64,000 bases of DNA from Dysidea avara (Eukaryota > Porifera > Demospongiae > Dictyoceratida > Dysideidae): contig NC_089275.1 of the NCBI RefSeq assembly GCF_963678975.1, forward strand, positions 16,504,220-16,568,219. The letters run 5' to 3'. The notes beneath the pieces were generated by a model. It worked only from the letters and a program-made list of their open reading frames with translations, ran no database searches and had not been told where the DNA came from. Position numbers and translations under genes: made by a program. Below are positions 1 to 12,076 of this stretch, one piece after another (position 1 is the first letter of the stretch; each line of letters begins with the position of its first letter).

Positions 1-1188
1 CACATGATCCCAACAAGCACTCCAATACCAATTTTACTATCCGAATTCTAATATCCTTAATTAGTACCCATTTATTTATTTTAGCCATACAATGAACTGT
101 GCAACTACCTTCTTCATACAACATGCATTATATGTGGAGCATTGCAAATGCAAGTAAAGTGTACGTATATAGTACACTACAATTTCCTTACATCAAATTA
201 AGCAAGAGTTCGTAGTATAATTATACTGAGGAGAGTATTCTACTCTCGTATACACCTGTAGAAAGACATATCATGATGGTACTGTGTCTTTTTGTAATTA
301 ATATTGATTGTACGCATGCCAGCAATGTCACTAGCAACTAAACTAACTCAAGCTCCTCAGTGTTTCTCACCAAACTACAAGTGTACCTTCTTATCATGGG
401 TTTAGACAATTGCTTATATATAGGCATTTGTTGCTTGACCATTCACAGCTGTCTTGAGCGACACAGTACTTTATGGGTTCTTGTATGTCACAAACCACAC
501 TTACTGTAGTCGTTACATCATCACTTTAAAATATGCTGGTATATGAGAGTAGGACACTCCTCAATAATTATATAAACTCTTGCATTACGTAAATCACTTA
601 CCGTATATTAAAAGAAGCAAAGTATGACTATGTGAGGTGGTCTTATTGTGGTCATGAAGTACACCTTAGCTACAGTATGTTTGGAACCAGCATGGTCACT
701 ATAATTTGTGTGTGTGTGTGTGTGTGTGCTTAGCGGTTTTGAGGTCGTTGTGGAACTTTGGATTCCACGACCTCTCATTGTGAGACCTGGACAGTCCTCC
801 TGTGGGTTACTAGCCCTGTCCCAGGAGGATTTTCCTGCACAAGGCTCAAGTGTCTGAGGTGCACAGGAATCCCAGTGCTGGCTCACTGGGCAGCAATAGC
901 TGTGTTAGTACGGCTGCCGAAGACTTTGTTTTTTTTGCTTTTTGTGTGTGCATCTATGTATATGTACAAATTTATTTTCTTATAGAATAATTTCTTTGGT
1001 GACCAAGTTGTCACAGATGATAACGTGCTTAATATGGAGGGAGTCCCCACAATTCATCACACTACAATGGATCAGAGATGGGACAGTACTCAGTAAGACT
1101 GGAATACTCTAAGGGTCTGTGCTACTGCTGTGCTGTTAATGGTATCATTGTCCATTGTGCTCATATTGATGTGCAAGGTGAGTAGTGT
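1..1188. repeat. Left arm of a long inverted repeat (truncated by the window start)
   Basis: Nearly identical, in reverse complement, to 5683-6404 plus 7425-7916. The match runs to the first base of the window, so the arm may extend further left. It includes a (TG)n run at about 706-728, a segment at 776-835 resembling the 3' body of the SINE at 57045-57442, and an Ig-like exon relic. The spacer is 4.5 kb. This is most likely one long-TIR transposon or a duplicated inverted segment. Confidence 0.85.
986..1177 (+). pseudogene. Decayed Ig-like domain exon in the left arm
   Basis: The segment is bounded by an acceptor (TTCTTATAG) and a donor (GTGAGT). Its first part reads like an immunoglobulin strand C region (ITLQWIRDGTVLS, with the core Trp). 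A stop/frameshift follows at CTCTAAGG; after that another frame gives a strand F-like stretch around YCCAVNG. The expected strand B cysteine is not seen. It was probably an exon of a cell-surface Ig-domain gene and is now non-functional. The same defect is present in the other arm. Confidence 0.4.
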
Positions 1189-2266
1189 AACAAAATCATT
1201 CCAAGGGTCTTAAAGTTATGTAGTCTTGTCTGGAGAACGACAGTTATCATACAGCAATACAGATATAGTTAAGAAAAGTGACAGTTTAGTATAACACCTA
1301 TGCCTCCTTGTAGTCTATCCTACTGTAATACTCTTTGTTGTGAAAAAGTTTAGCCCCTTTAACTTTATTGTATTTGTGGGAAAACCATTGATCTACGCAC
1401 ATGAATAGATATGTGAGATACACAATTTCAAAAATTTCAACTTGTGATGGCCAAAAGCTCTGAATTTGAAATTTTTAACATGGATGCAGCCAATCATAGT
1501 GTTTAGTTCACGGCCAGTTAGCTACTGACATAGCCATAGTTTTGTGATTTTGAGCTGAAGTATTCACAATGGTATTATCTATAACACAAACATATCACTA
1601 TGGGGTGGTGGGCGGGAAATTGGTATATGAATAGAATATATGGCCAAGTGTGTCATATAGACTGGTCTCAAGCCCAACTGTGCCACTGAAAGTATGTATA
1701 AAACAACTGGCATGGGCAACTGTGCAATGGTGTCTACGTTTCTAGCCTCGTGTTCCAGCTGGCCAGTAGCAGTTCTAGGTGTCAGATCATTTCTAGCTCA
1801 TAAAAAGCAGCCTGAGCAAATCAGTGGCAGCATTTCTGTGGTGTACATATAGTGTATTGCAAAGTGAAAATTGAACTTCAGTGGTGTGTGCATAGATCAA
1901 CTATTGGGTTAATGTATTTGCTCTATTGAATATACATACAGTAGGACCCCAGACTCCCAGGAATGGGGACCACTTTGTATTCAGATGACTACAATAGTCC
2001 ACATTTGTTGTGTGAAAAGTCCATATTACTTAATGTATCCTGCAGCAGTGAAAATCTTCCCCCTTGAAATTTTGGATGGTGTAATCTCCCCCTAGAAAAA
2101 AACCTTCAACACAGTAACACAAATTATGTGCAGCATTTCAATCTTATCTGGACATGTAATACTGTACAGTGGCCTCAGTTATTCAAAAACCACCTGGGTG
2201 CCCCTTAACTAGGAAATTTTTCATGGATAGCTGCCAATCCACAAAATTTTCCCCCTTGAAAATAAC

Positions 2267-2618
2267 TAGTGATGTGCAATATATCGATAATATTGCATAT
2301 CACGATAAATTTCTATATCGTGAATTATGATAAAATTATATCGTGATGCATAACGATGCACCACTTTTTACACAAAGTTTACTGATAATGATATTTAAGA
2401 CAGTACAGCAGAGTTTATAGAGACTTCCAGGAGGTTAGGTAGGATATTGTAGAATTCTATTGTTACTTTTCACATAGGTTCAAGTGCTAAAATCTCATTG
2501 TAGTAATTTATCACCATGCCTTCATGCAGATTTTTATATCATGATAATTTATCGTATCATGATAAAAACGTTTGCAATAATCATGATAGGTGATATACAA
2601 AATATTCGCACAACACTA
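2267..2618. mobile_element. hAT-like non-autonomous element (352 bp)
   Basis: The ends are TAGTGATGTGCAATAT and, in reverse complement, TAGTGTTGTGCGAATAT. Flanking 8-bp duplications AAAATAAC (2259-2266) and ATAATAAC (2619-2626) differ by one base. The interior has repeated ATCGTGATA/TATCATGATAA motifs on both sides that would fold back. There is no coding capacity. The 8-bp duplication and TAGTG ends fit the hAT superfamily. Confidence 0.65.
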
Positions 2619-3017
2619 ATAATAACCCACTATACTGTATGGTTAAATGGTTACCACATGATATGGTTTGTGAATTGCTGAATGTTACTTGCTGTCGCCA
2701 AAAATAGACAACTGTTTATTCAACCTATCTGTTTTATTGTATTCTTTTGATATGTAAATACGTACTTCACATACGTTGCACATGTGTGTGTGTGTGTGTT
2801 CAGTATTGTACGAGTGAAATATTAGTGTATTAGTGACATTTGAACCAATTTTAGTATTCTCCTTGATGAAAGAACAATATTGTATCAGACATGAAGTACA
2901 ATACTGAATAACACTCTGGTGATGCATTCACCGCCAATGTGAAAAAGTCATGCATTCCAATCAGTAAAGTACAGTTGAATTCGCTATGTATATAGTTTAC
3001 TGTAAATCTGTTTATAG

Positions 3018-3208
3018 GTGACAAGCCTGTGGATCAGCTACCTAAGGTTAGCCTAGAATACATTGGTTTAGCTGTTAGATTTTTCCAACAGCAATTACTA
3101 GTGACTATTCTTCACAAATTCTTAAGTGAAGCTGACAGGAGAGTTGTAGCTATGAAGCCTGATGGCAATTGTTGTTATAGGACTGTCCACTCCTTACCAA
3201 CTATTTGA
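3018..3208 (+). pseudogene. OTU-type cysteine protease exon relic
   Basis: After an acceptor (TGTTTATAG), an open frame of 62 codons (3020-3205) ends at TGA. It contains EADRRVVAMKPDGNCCYR, matching the OTU catalytic box (x-PDGNC-x-x-R) with the nucleophile Cys codon at 3170-3172. The downstream OTU strands and the catalytic His are not found. It lies in the spacer of the long inverted repeat. OTU domains occur in deubiquitinases and in some transposon proteins; here it may be captured cargo or part of the element's own gene. Confidence 0.5.
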
Positions 3209-5354
3209 GAACACCTGACACAACATGATCCATCCACTAAGTGAGTCAAAATCGGATCTACAATACCCAGTGTTTCCAGAACTACATCAATTTATTCCTT
3301 GCTAAAACCCAATGACTTTGAATTTGTACTATGAAAACTGTCAATAGTCATTTTGATCTCATCATATCATTCAAAAGTGGTAACAACACAACTGTACTGT
3401 AAGATGATCAGAGTGAATTGATTGACTCAACTGATTAGAGCAAGGAATTCACTGGCTGACAAGTTTCACCATGTACTTTAAAATATAACTACATATTGAT
3501 ATCATAGCTGAAATATTTTGCAAATCGTCACCCTCAAAAATTTTGAGGGGGGAAATTTTTGCTTCTGCAGGATGCAGTAATGCTATTATGTGAAGTTCGA
3601 GGGGGGAAATTTTCGTGGATAGGCAGGATAGCTGCCGATCCACAAATTCGTAAACATTTTCCCCCTCAGAAAGACACTATATGGTATTTTCTAAAATCCT
3701 TATTTACCAGATCGAGGTATGGCATGTAAGTACTGGAACCTTTACTTCTAATTGCCTGAGTTCATCACTAAATAGTCTTTGTGGCAACTAAAACTGAATA
3801 ATAACCAATTGCTACACATCGGGTTGGGTTGTATACCCAATACAGAGAAACCTCATTAGTAGTGTAATCTGTAGGACACAAAATAAGCTCCTTATTGAGA
3901 TTTTTGGACAAACCAACAGCTATGTATGTGATCAATATTTGGTCATGTTGGTGCATTTATACATTCAGACTGTTAAAAAATATAGCAACTTAAATTTCAG
4001 TTCATTGTACATACGCATGTATATAGGACTTTACAGTCTTGAGGTAGCGGTACGCAGTGGCTAGTAGAGTACAGATTTACTGACGTATGTAGCAGTCCCT
4101 GTAGCATGACTTCTTATGTTGTCTCTTAATGGATGGAGTACAAAGTAGCAGTGTACGTAACACCAGTTCTCAAAGTTCTCCTTAATTATCAGCTATTGAT
4201 TCAACTCCATCAAGCTTATAACATCTTTGCTGTGATAAAAAAGTAAAGAATTACAGTAAAAATTTACCCACAGTTTGACGTACGTAGCGATGTAAACAGA
4301 GTAAAAATAAAACGGTTATGTTGTTACAGTTGTGACATTCAATACATGATGACATTGACATACCATATATGTAGCGCTAATATTTGACAATGGAAAGTTT
4401 GACATATTGGATGATTGAGCATGTTGAACAAAAATAATCAAAGTAGTCAAAATTTCGGATGTTAAACTTTCACACTGTAGGGCAGATTGCATAATGAATT
4501 TAGATGTGACACTGGAAATAAAAATGCCTCAGTTTGGAGTACAAAACATGAAGTATTTATACCCTCATAGGGTTATTGAAGTATTTGCTGAAATGCAAAT
4601 AAGCACAAAAGATTATCAGGCCTAGGTTCAATACTTCTTGTGATTTTGTATGAACTGTGGTCGTGTATATATGCACGTGGGATATTATTGTAATGAAATA
4701 GCCTATGCTTTCATCCCTGCATGCTGTGAAGACAATCATGTGTGCAGTTTGAGGCATGAATTGGGTAATCACCAGTGTCCAGATAAACCATACATGCAGG
4801 TATACACCACCACACTACACATTTCATACAAAATTGTATGGGGTTAAATAAATTACAATGAAACCTGTTTAATCGTTATTGACAAATATGTGTCATTTGT
4901 GTACAAAGATACCATGACTGTATCCCCTCTCCCAGAGTGCTGTTCTTCACCCCTGACATGAGTAGTCAGGCCTTCATTTAGAAAATGACTTAAGGGAGGG
5001 AAAAATACAGTTTTGTCAGAATAAGGGGGGGGGGGATATAGGGAGGCTAAGCTCCCCCATATCTCACAATACAGATGCATTATGAACAGCAAAAGTGACA
5101 TTACAACGAATAAAATTATAGCTGAACTTATGTTTAAACTATGCCTAATCCAAGATACATTGACTTGCTCGACCAAAACTTCTATAATCAAGTGCCCTTC
5201 GCATCATGTGACGTCATAGTTTAGTACCTGCTCCACAGATGGCATGGCGAAAAGGCAAACGTCTTTCACAGAGTATGGATGGGTAAAAGATGGAATATCA
5301 AAGACAGCTAGAGTAAGTGAAAACTTGCCACCAAATTCAATCTCAGAGTACTAA

Positions 5355-5570
5355 TTTCTCAAAATTTCCTGGGAGGGCATGCCTCCAGACCCCCCTAGAT
5401 AGCTCGTGCTTTGCACTTCACCAAGTGTGCTCTGCACACTGTGAAGTAATTTCTACTAGTGTGCCCCCCCCCCCCCCCCCCCCTAAGCAAAATCCTATAG
5501 ATCCGCCTCTGGAGCCCCCCCCCCCCCTACTTTTTGATAGCTGTCTCTGCCCCTGGGAAGGGGGGGCAAT
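5355..5570. repeat. G/C-run repeat (CCTGGGAGGGCATGCCTCC type)
   Basis: Contains CCTGGGAGGGCATGCCTCCA, then CTAGATAGCTCGTGCTTTGC, and long C runs at 5463-5482 and about 5516-5528. A related stretch lies at 23424-23580. Not coding. Confidence 0.5.
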
Positions 5571-5691
5571 ACTGTAAACATCTGTGTGCACACTTTTATG
5601 GGCATGGCAGCTAGGAGCAGGAAAAATATTTTCATTTTAGACTCTTATATGTACACTGCTACTGAGGTACTTGTGAAGTTATACTACTCAC

Positions 5692-5889
5692 CTTGCACAT
5701 CAATATAAGCATAATGGACGTTGATGCCATTCACAGCACAGCAGTATGATCCAGTAGCACAGACCCTTAGAGTGTTCCAGTCTTACTGAGTACTGTCCCA
5801 TCTTTGGTCCATTGTAGTGTGATGAATTGTGGGGACTCCATATTGAGCACGTTATCATCTGTGACAACTTGGTCACCAAAGAAATTATT
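5692..5889 (-). pseudogene. Decayed Ig-like domain exon in the right arm
   Basis: Inverted copy of the relic at 986-1177, with the same acceptor and donor. It reads ITLQWTKDGTVLSKTGTL, then stops at the same place, and resumes in a shifted frame as GSYCCAVNGINVHYAYIDVQ, a better strand F/G match than the left copy. The shared frameshift means the exon was already broken before the arms duplicated, unless gene conversion spread the defect. Confidence 0.4.
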
Positions 5890-6404
5890 CTATAAGAAAA
5901 TAAATTTGTACATATACATAGATGCACACACAAAAAGCAAAGTCTTCGGCAGCCGTACTAACACAGCTATTGCCACCCAATGAGCCAGCACTGGGATTCC
6001 TGTGCACCTCAGACGCTTGAGCCTTGTGCAGAAAAATCCTCCTGGGACAGGGCTAGTAACCCACAGGAGGACTGTCCAGGTCTCACAATGAGAAGTCGTG
6101 GAATCCAAAGTTCCACAATGACCTCAAAACCGCTAAGCACACACACACACACACACACACACATTATAGTGACCATGCTGGTTCCAAACATACTGTAGCT
6201 AAGGTGTACTTCATGACCACAATACGACCACCTCACATAGTCATGCTTTGCTTCTTTTAATATACGGTAAGTGACTTACGTAATGCAAGAGTTTATAACA
6301 TAATTATTGAGGAGTGTCCTACTCTCATATACCCCTGTAGAAGAGCATATTTTAAAGTGATGATGTAACGACTACAGTAAGTGTGGTTTGTGACATACAA
6401 GAAC

Positions 6405-7424
6405 TAGTGTTGTTTCAGTTAACTGTAACTAAAACTAAAAGTACTTTTAGTAAGGTGAATATATTTAAGTTAACTAAAACTATAACTAAAAACAAATTAA
6501 ATGTATGTAATCACTATAACTATAACTAAAATAAACGTATATAATCACTGAAACTATAACTAAAATCAAATCTATATTATTACTAAAACTAAAACTGCTT
6601 ACAATATAGCAAGTTGATCTTATTACTAAAACTGTAACTGCTTGCTAAATGTATTTGACACTACTTCTAAAACTATATGCAACTAAAATATCTATATCAT
6701 ATAATTACGTACACACTATTAAATCTATAACTAATAAAAACTGTTTGACCAAAATTCACGAACTCAGTAATGTAGGTACTATAGGTAGTAGTGATGTGGG
6801 TAGTAGGTAGTAGTAGTATTTTCTACGAGTGGGGAATCGACATCTGGCAAATGCAACGGACTTACTGATAGTAACTTGGAAAGGGAAGTTCTACTAAGAA
6901 AGAATAAGGCATACCTGTGACAGAGATTGCGTCAAATGCACTGTATTAAGTGTTGTATTATGTTATAAAAAAATTGACAGGTCTTGTAATACAAAGGTTT
7001 TGTATTACTAAGCTGGAAAAATGGTACTGAAATTATAACAAGAATTTCATTCACATAAAATGTAGTCACTTGGTGCTTACTATTAAAGCTAAACAAGGTT
7101 TTCTTATGCACAACTAAAACTATAACTAAAAGTTTTCAGATACATAACTAAAACCGTGTCTAAAACTAAAAGGTTTTCAAGTTTTTAACTATAACTAGAA
7201 CTAAAACATTTTCATGTACATAACTAAAACTGTATCTAAATCTAAAAGGTTTCATGTTATTTACTATAACTAAAACTAAAACAACAAAGAGTGAATAACC
7301 ATAGCTAAATCAATAACTAAAAAGAATTAAGAAAGGTTACTATAACTAAAACTAAAACTAAAATTATTGATGAAACTAGCTACAACTATAACTAAAACTA
7401 AAACTCCATACTAAAAAAACACTA
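6405..7424. mobile_element. hAT-like element (1020 bp) with internal ACTATAACTAAAA array
   Basis: Inserted in the right arm of the long inverted repeat. Exact 8-bp duplication ACAAGAAC at 6397-6404 and 7425-7432; the left arm has the site only once. The terminal inverted repeats are TAGTGTTGTTTCAGT and, at the other end, TAGTGTTTTTTTAGT. The interior flanks are packed with imperfect repeats of ACTAAAACTATAACTAAAA in one orientation (about 6415-6750 and 7105-7410), with an unrelated centre. No ORF. Confidence 0.85.
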
Positions 7425-8189
7425 ACAAGAACCCATAAAGTACTGTGTCGCTCAAGACAGCTGTGAATGATCAAGCAACAAATGCCTATATATAAGCAAT
7501 TGTCTAAACCCATGACAAGAAGGTACACTTGTAGTTTGGTGAGAAACACTGAGGAGCTTGAGTTAGTTTAGTTGCTAGTGACATTGCTGGCATGCGTACA
7601 ATCAATATTAATTACAAAAAGACACAGTACCATCATGATATGTATTTCTACAGGTGTATACGAGAGTAGAATACTCTCCTCAGTATAATTATATTACGAA
7701 TTCTTGCTTAATTTGATGTAAGGAAATTGTAGTGTACTATATATATACATACACTTTACTTGCATTTGCAATGCTCCACATATAATGCATGTTGTATGAA
7801 GAAGGTAGTTGCACAGTTCATTGTATGGCTAAAATAAATAAATGGGTACTAATTAAGGATATTAGAATTCGGATAGTAAAATTGGTATTGGAGTACTTGT
7901 TGAGATCATGTGATCCAATATTAATGAGCTCACATGATGCATTTGTTATCTGGCAGTGACGGTGTGGAGTTTGATTGAAGCATTTTGGTTGTCAGGAAAA
8001 TTTACTGGGTACTTTAATACAGCGTATTTATCATCGCTGTTACTTAAAAGCTTAAAACTGCATATGATATGCTTCAATATAGGTATGGTAAGTATTCGTG
8101 ATTACTCGATCATTAATGCTAGAGAGTACTCGAATACTAAAAATAATGATGGTAAATACGCTGTCATCTGACTTTAACTACAAATGAAT

Positions 8190-8285
8190 TAAGGTTGTTT
8201 TGTAGTTAAGGTAGCTAGTTTTTTAGTTAAGGTAACTAGTTTTGTAGTTAAAGTACTTAGTTTGGTAGTTAAGCTAGTTAGAATT
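8190..8285 (+). repeat. Short tandem repeat, unit about 24 bp
   Basis: Four to five imperfect copies of a unit like TTTTGTAGTTAAGGTAACTAG. Sits just outside the right arm of the long inverted repeat. Confidence 0.7.
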
Positions 8286-8329
8286 TTGTATTTAATATAT
8301 TTACTATGTAGCAACTTTGAAGCAATTTA

Positions 8330-8690
8330 AGGATCGATTGTGGGTTCTTGTTGGTTGTCATTAGTAACGAAGTACTAATTGTGGGAATAGCTGACTCAGT
8401 GTGTTCATATATCAAGTAGGGAACTTAATGCATGACTTTTTTTTACTAGTATGTGAGTTATTTTTACTTACTTGACTTTAGAATGTACAGTCTGAGGCCC
8501 AGCCTTTCTAATCGGCATAAATCAGTATGTGTATAGCTACACTACAAAGGAAACAAGTATGGTGACAAGCTGAATCAACTCAGTCTAAGCAGAATCTAAA
8601 GGAATTTTGTGCAGTGTGTGAGGAGCAAACATTCAGATACCTCAAGGAGTCTATATTGTGTGAACATCAATGATTCATTAACAGAGTAGT
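8330..8690. repeat. Diverged inverted duplication, left copy
   Basis: Matches the reverse complement of 10160-10492. Strongest at GGATCGATTGTGGGTT..TTGTTGGTTGTC and at TTTTGTGCAGTGTGTGAGGA. Its frames are broken. Probably one end of a decayed element. Confidence 0.65.
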
Positions 8691-9162
8691 GAACTATTGT
8701 CAGATATCTCAGCCTGAGTACTGAGTTGAATTCTGGATGGGGTCTATTTTACAGAATGGAATGCTTTCTGAATCAATTTGCAGCTTGGCTAGCTGCTATC
8801 ATTGCTGAAATTGCATTTTATCAGTGGAACCTCCAGAATAGGATAATTATAAAACATTAATTAAGTGATTGTTTAGGTAATCATGACTTTATTCAGTCTA
8901 ATAAACAGAATATATGGTTGATTGAGTGAGGTATCACTTTCAGAATGTTCAGACGACCAGTGATGAGATGCATGGATTCATCGAATTTTTGTTGTGGTTG
9001 GAGGCATTAAATATCCAAAAGCAAACTGACTGTATAATATTAATTCACTTTCTTTATATTTTCTCAATTTTGAGCCTGTATACAAATAATTGAATTTTCC
9101 TTGTCAATAGAAATCCTAGAATAAGATGGGAGAGAAACTTCTTTGTTTACCTATACTGTACA

Positions 9163-9413
9163 ACCAAGAGTTCGTAACACTGATTTGTATGGGGGAGAGT
9201 GTCTAACTCTCAGTATGGCCTGTACAAACACCCTGCGTAAAGTTCACCTTTCATCAAATCAACACCTTTACTGGGGGATAGAAAACTGTTGATTAGTGTT
9301 GCTGAAGAAGGTAAAGCCTTTGTTCTGAAATAGGGCCGAGGTGTTACTTTAAGCAGGGTGTTTGGTGAATGCGTTCAAGTTAGACACTCTCCACCTTATT
9401 ATGAACTCTTGGT
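9163..9413. mobile_element. Foldback element (251 bp)
   Basis: The ends are ACCAAGAGTTCGTAA and, in reverse complement, ACCAAGAGTTCATAA, followed by a second paired block GGAGAGTGTCTAACT. The inner part contains a further pairing around CACCCTGCGTAAAGT / ACTTTAAGCAGGGTG. Flanked by ACA on both sides, a possible 3-bp duplication. Confidence 0.7.
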
Positions 9414-10159
9414 ACAACTTCAAAGAAAAATGAAGAAAACATACAGATGAATCAATAAAATCACTACAGTAAGGTGAATTACAGACTAGTGAGATCTTGG
9501 TTAATTAATGACAGTGGTTGGAGATTAAGTGTGGTAGCTTCTTGTTCTTGAATATGTTGCTAAGTGGAAGTACAAATCAAAATGGGATATCAATTTCATT
9601 ATGAAAAATTTGTATACATAAATAATCTAGCATTACTATTTCATTTGTCCTCCACTTAAACATGCTACAACAGTACTAGTGTCAGTACATTGGCAGTGAG
9701 TCTACCTTGAAATCTCAACTCTAGAGTAGATCCAACACAGGACAGCCCGCACTGTAACAAATACATGTGATCCCATTGTAATTTCATGGACCAGCTGGAC
9801 TGGGAATCACTTGAAAATAGACGAACAGATTTAACCTGTTTTGTTTGAAGTGAAGCATGTGAAATGTTACACTTAAGAAATCCTAGGATTCTTAGGTGGC
9901 ATGTAATTAATGTGAGTGTTCCATTTCAGGTCTGACTAGGTACATTGAAATTACACACACATCCTGGTCCAAATCACGTTTGCCTGGTGGCTACGGGCAT
10001 GGTTTCACATGCGGCTTATAATAGAGATTTGGCTGATCTTGGAGTTTTGGCATTTAGCCTGATTCAAGGCTAGCAGTCAGACACATCCTTGAATTGTGCA
10101 ACAGATAAAATCAGCTCACTATTAAATACGGCATTAGTCCATTGCACCAGCTGTTAATA

Positions 10160-10492
10160 TATAAATAACTCCATGCATACACTTCAGTGATGTTTGCAGA
10201 ATATACCCTCCTTGCGGTCTGCCAAAATATTTGCTCCTCACACACTGCACAAAATTCTTCAAGTTTTAATTCAGCTGGCTCTTTCCTGTTACCAGTATCT
10301 TCCTGCTTGCTTTATCTATACACTGACTTATGACTTGAAAGACCGGCCCAGACTGTTTTCTAAAGTCTAAATAAGAAAAACAGCTCACATAAAGTTCCCT
10401 TCCGTATGGATGAACATCACTGATACAGCTCATCCCACAATAATACTTCGTTACTAATGACAACCAACAAAAACCCACAATCGATCCGTTAA
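10160..10492. repeat. Diverged inverted duplication, right copy
   Basis: Inverted partner of 8330-8690. On the minus strand it is open for about 83 codons (10266-10517) with protein-like composition (GSIVGFCWLSLVTKYY...), but no family is recognised. It could be a transposase relic. The pair flanks 1.5 kb that includes the foldback at 9163-9413. Confidence 0.6.
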
Positions 10493-10618
10493 TTCTTTTT
10501 ATCTTATGTTTAATCACCCACTGGAGATGCCACTGCTAACTTATAAGGGAAGTTTCAGCAATGGTAAGTTGCAAGCTTCAATTTGAGAAAGCGTTCCGTT
10601 CCGTGGTTTAGTCCATCA

Positions 10619-10664
10619 TTCCGTTCCGTTCCGTTCCGTTCCGTTCCGTTCCGTTCCGTTCCGT
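10619..10664 (+). repeat. (TTCCG)n pentanucleotide microsatellite
   Basis: About nine uninterrupted CCGTT units, preceded by two more at 10594-10604. Confidence 0.95.
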
Positions 10665-11448
10665 AGAATAGTCCCCACCTCTTTTAATATGCAAGCCGTA
10701 CAAATAGTACTCTTTTTTCTAACCCCCTCCCTCCTTCACAAAGCATACTGTATAAATGTTGATACTATGTACAGTATATACACGATGATTATTCATCATT
10801 TTTATAAGCGTACGCGTGATTTAACCCCCTCCCGCCTAGCATACTTTGTACTCAGGCTCTTGCGTAAAGGCTGAAAATAATGGATGACCCCTAAATAGCT
10901 TCATGCACCAAGTTATTTTACAACAAAAAGAGTAAGTCTTTCTTGCAATGTCAAATTCGCTCCGTGCTTACTGATACAGAATTCCCATCGACGCCATGCA
11001 TTTCCTTCCACTGACCCGGCGTGATCAAACACGCGATCTTAAAAGTTAACAAAAACATTGTTCCAAGAAATTAAATGGGACAGTAGGGCCCGAGAAACAT
11101 GAAATTAATTTGAAGTGGCCTTATATTTCACATGTATGAAATGGCTGAATGGACAAGAATTTTGTTTTAGTGCTACATATTAACTTTGCAGCTTGTTAAG
11201 TGATGAAGAGTTCATATCATCAATGATGGATAGCTAATATTTGACACTGTGTACTGCATAACCCTTGAATAATAAATCTACACTAGCAACTTTGCTAAAT
11301 TCTCCATTGCGCCAGCAGCAGTCACATGAGTAAAAACTTTGCCAATAACCAAAGTGAATTTAAATGTATAATGTCAGAACCTGGGATCACCTGTGTACTA
11401 CTCACAGCACTGCCATGCAGCCACCCATCTCCTTTAGTCTTATAAGGC

Positions 11449-11763
11449 CACTCCAAGGAAATTCATTGTTTCCCATTTCCTACCCACATGGTCATTCATT
11501 ATTGCTGTCAACTGAACATTTTATTCATTATTAATTATCCTGTGATTGCATAGCAGTAACTAGTTTAGCATTCAGAAAGCCCATTTAGCTAGCCTTTCAC
11601 TGTTCAGGTTCTTAGTTTAAAATTTTCTACTGTATTTTTACCTTAAGTTAGCTATGAATTTCAACAATTAGTGGAAATATTTATAATGGATAATGGACTG
11701 CCCCTGCATGTATTTTTGAGGTCGATGAAATGGGAAACAAAAAATTTTTTTGGAGTGGCCTAA
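11449..11763. mobile_element. Short inverted-repeat element with GGCCACTCCAA ends
   Basis: AAGGCCACTCCAAGGAAATT at the left end pairs with a reverse-complement end AATTTTTTTGGAGTGGCCT. Both ends also carry TTTCCCAT / ATGGGAAA. Related ends occur at 28632-28900 and near 31727-31752 (GGGAAACAGAAAATTTATTT), so this is a family. No coding. Confidence 0.55.
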
Positions 11764-12076
11764 ACTACATTCAGAAATTTCAATACCTTAGAAAGAAAGG
11801 TGAAAAGAACCAAAGCTAAATCCATGCAACCCTGTTCCTAATACTAACTAACCGTCAACTCTCATCCAAACTTACCTTCATGCAACTAAGGTTGGTAGAC
11901 TGTCGGTCACATGTATAGTCACTTATCCCGGCAACTTGCATGCACAATATCCATTCAAGTTCAGGTATTGTGATGAGACTGATTCTTGTGTCTTAAAACT
12001 CTAGGTATGTAAATGTTTCTATACTTGCTCAAGTGATGTGTATAATATACTTGTAAACTAAAGTGTATACTAGGGG

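Larger units (their letters stand above)
5683..7916. repeat. Right arm of the long inverted repeat, interrupted by an insertion
   Basis: Reverse complement of 1-1188, split at 6404/7425 by a 1020-bp element absent from the left arm. Similarity fades at about 5683 on the inside, after the conserved splice donor of the Ig-like relic, and at about 7916 on the outside, near a GATCATGTGATCC motif. The left arm acts as an empty-site copy for dating the insertion. Confidence 0.85.

Noticed and set aside
608-985. Open frames of 75-92 codons on both strands, repeated at 5890-6236
   Set aside because: They lie in the inverted-repeat arms over SINE-like sequence and TG repeats; both strands are open by chance and no family is visible.
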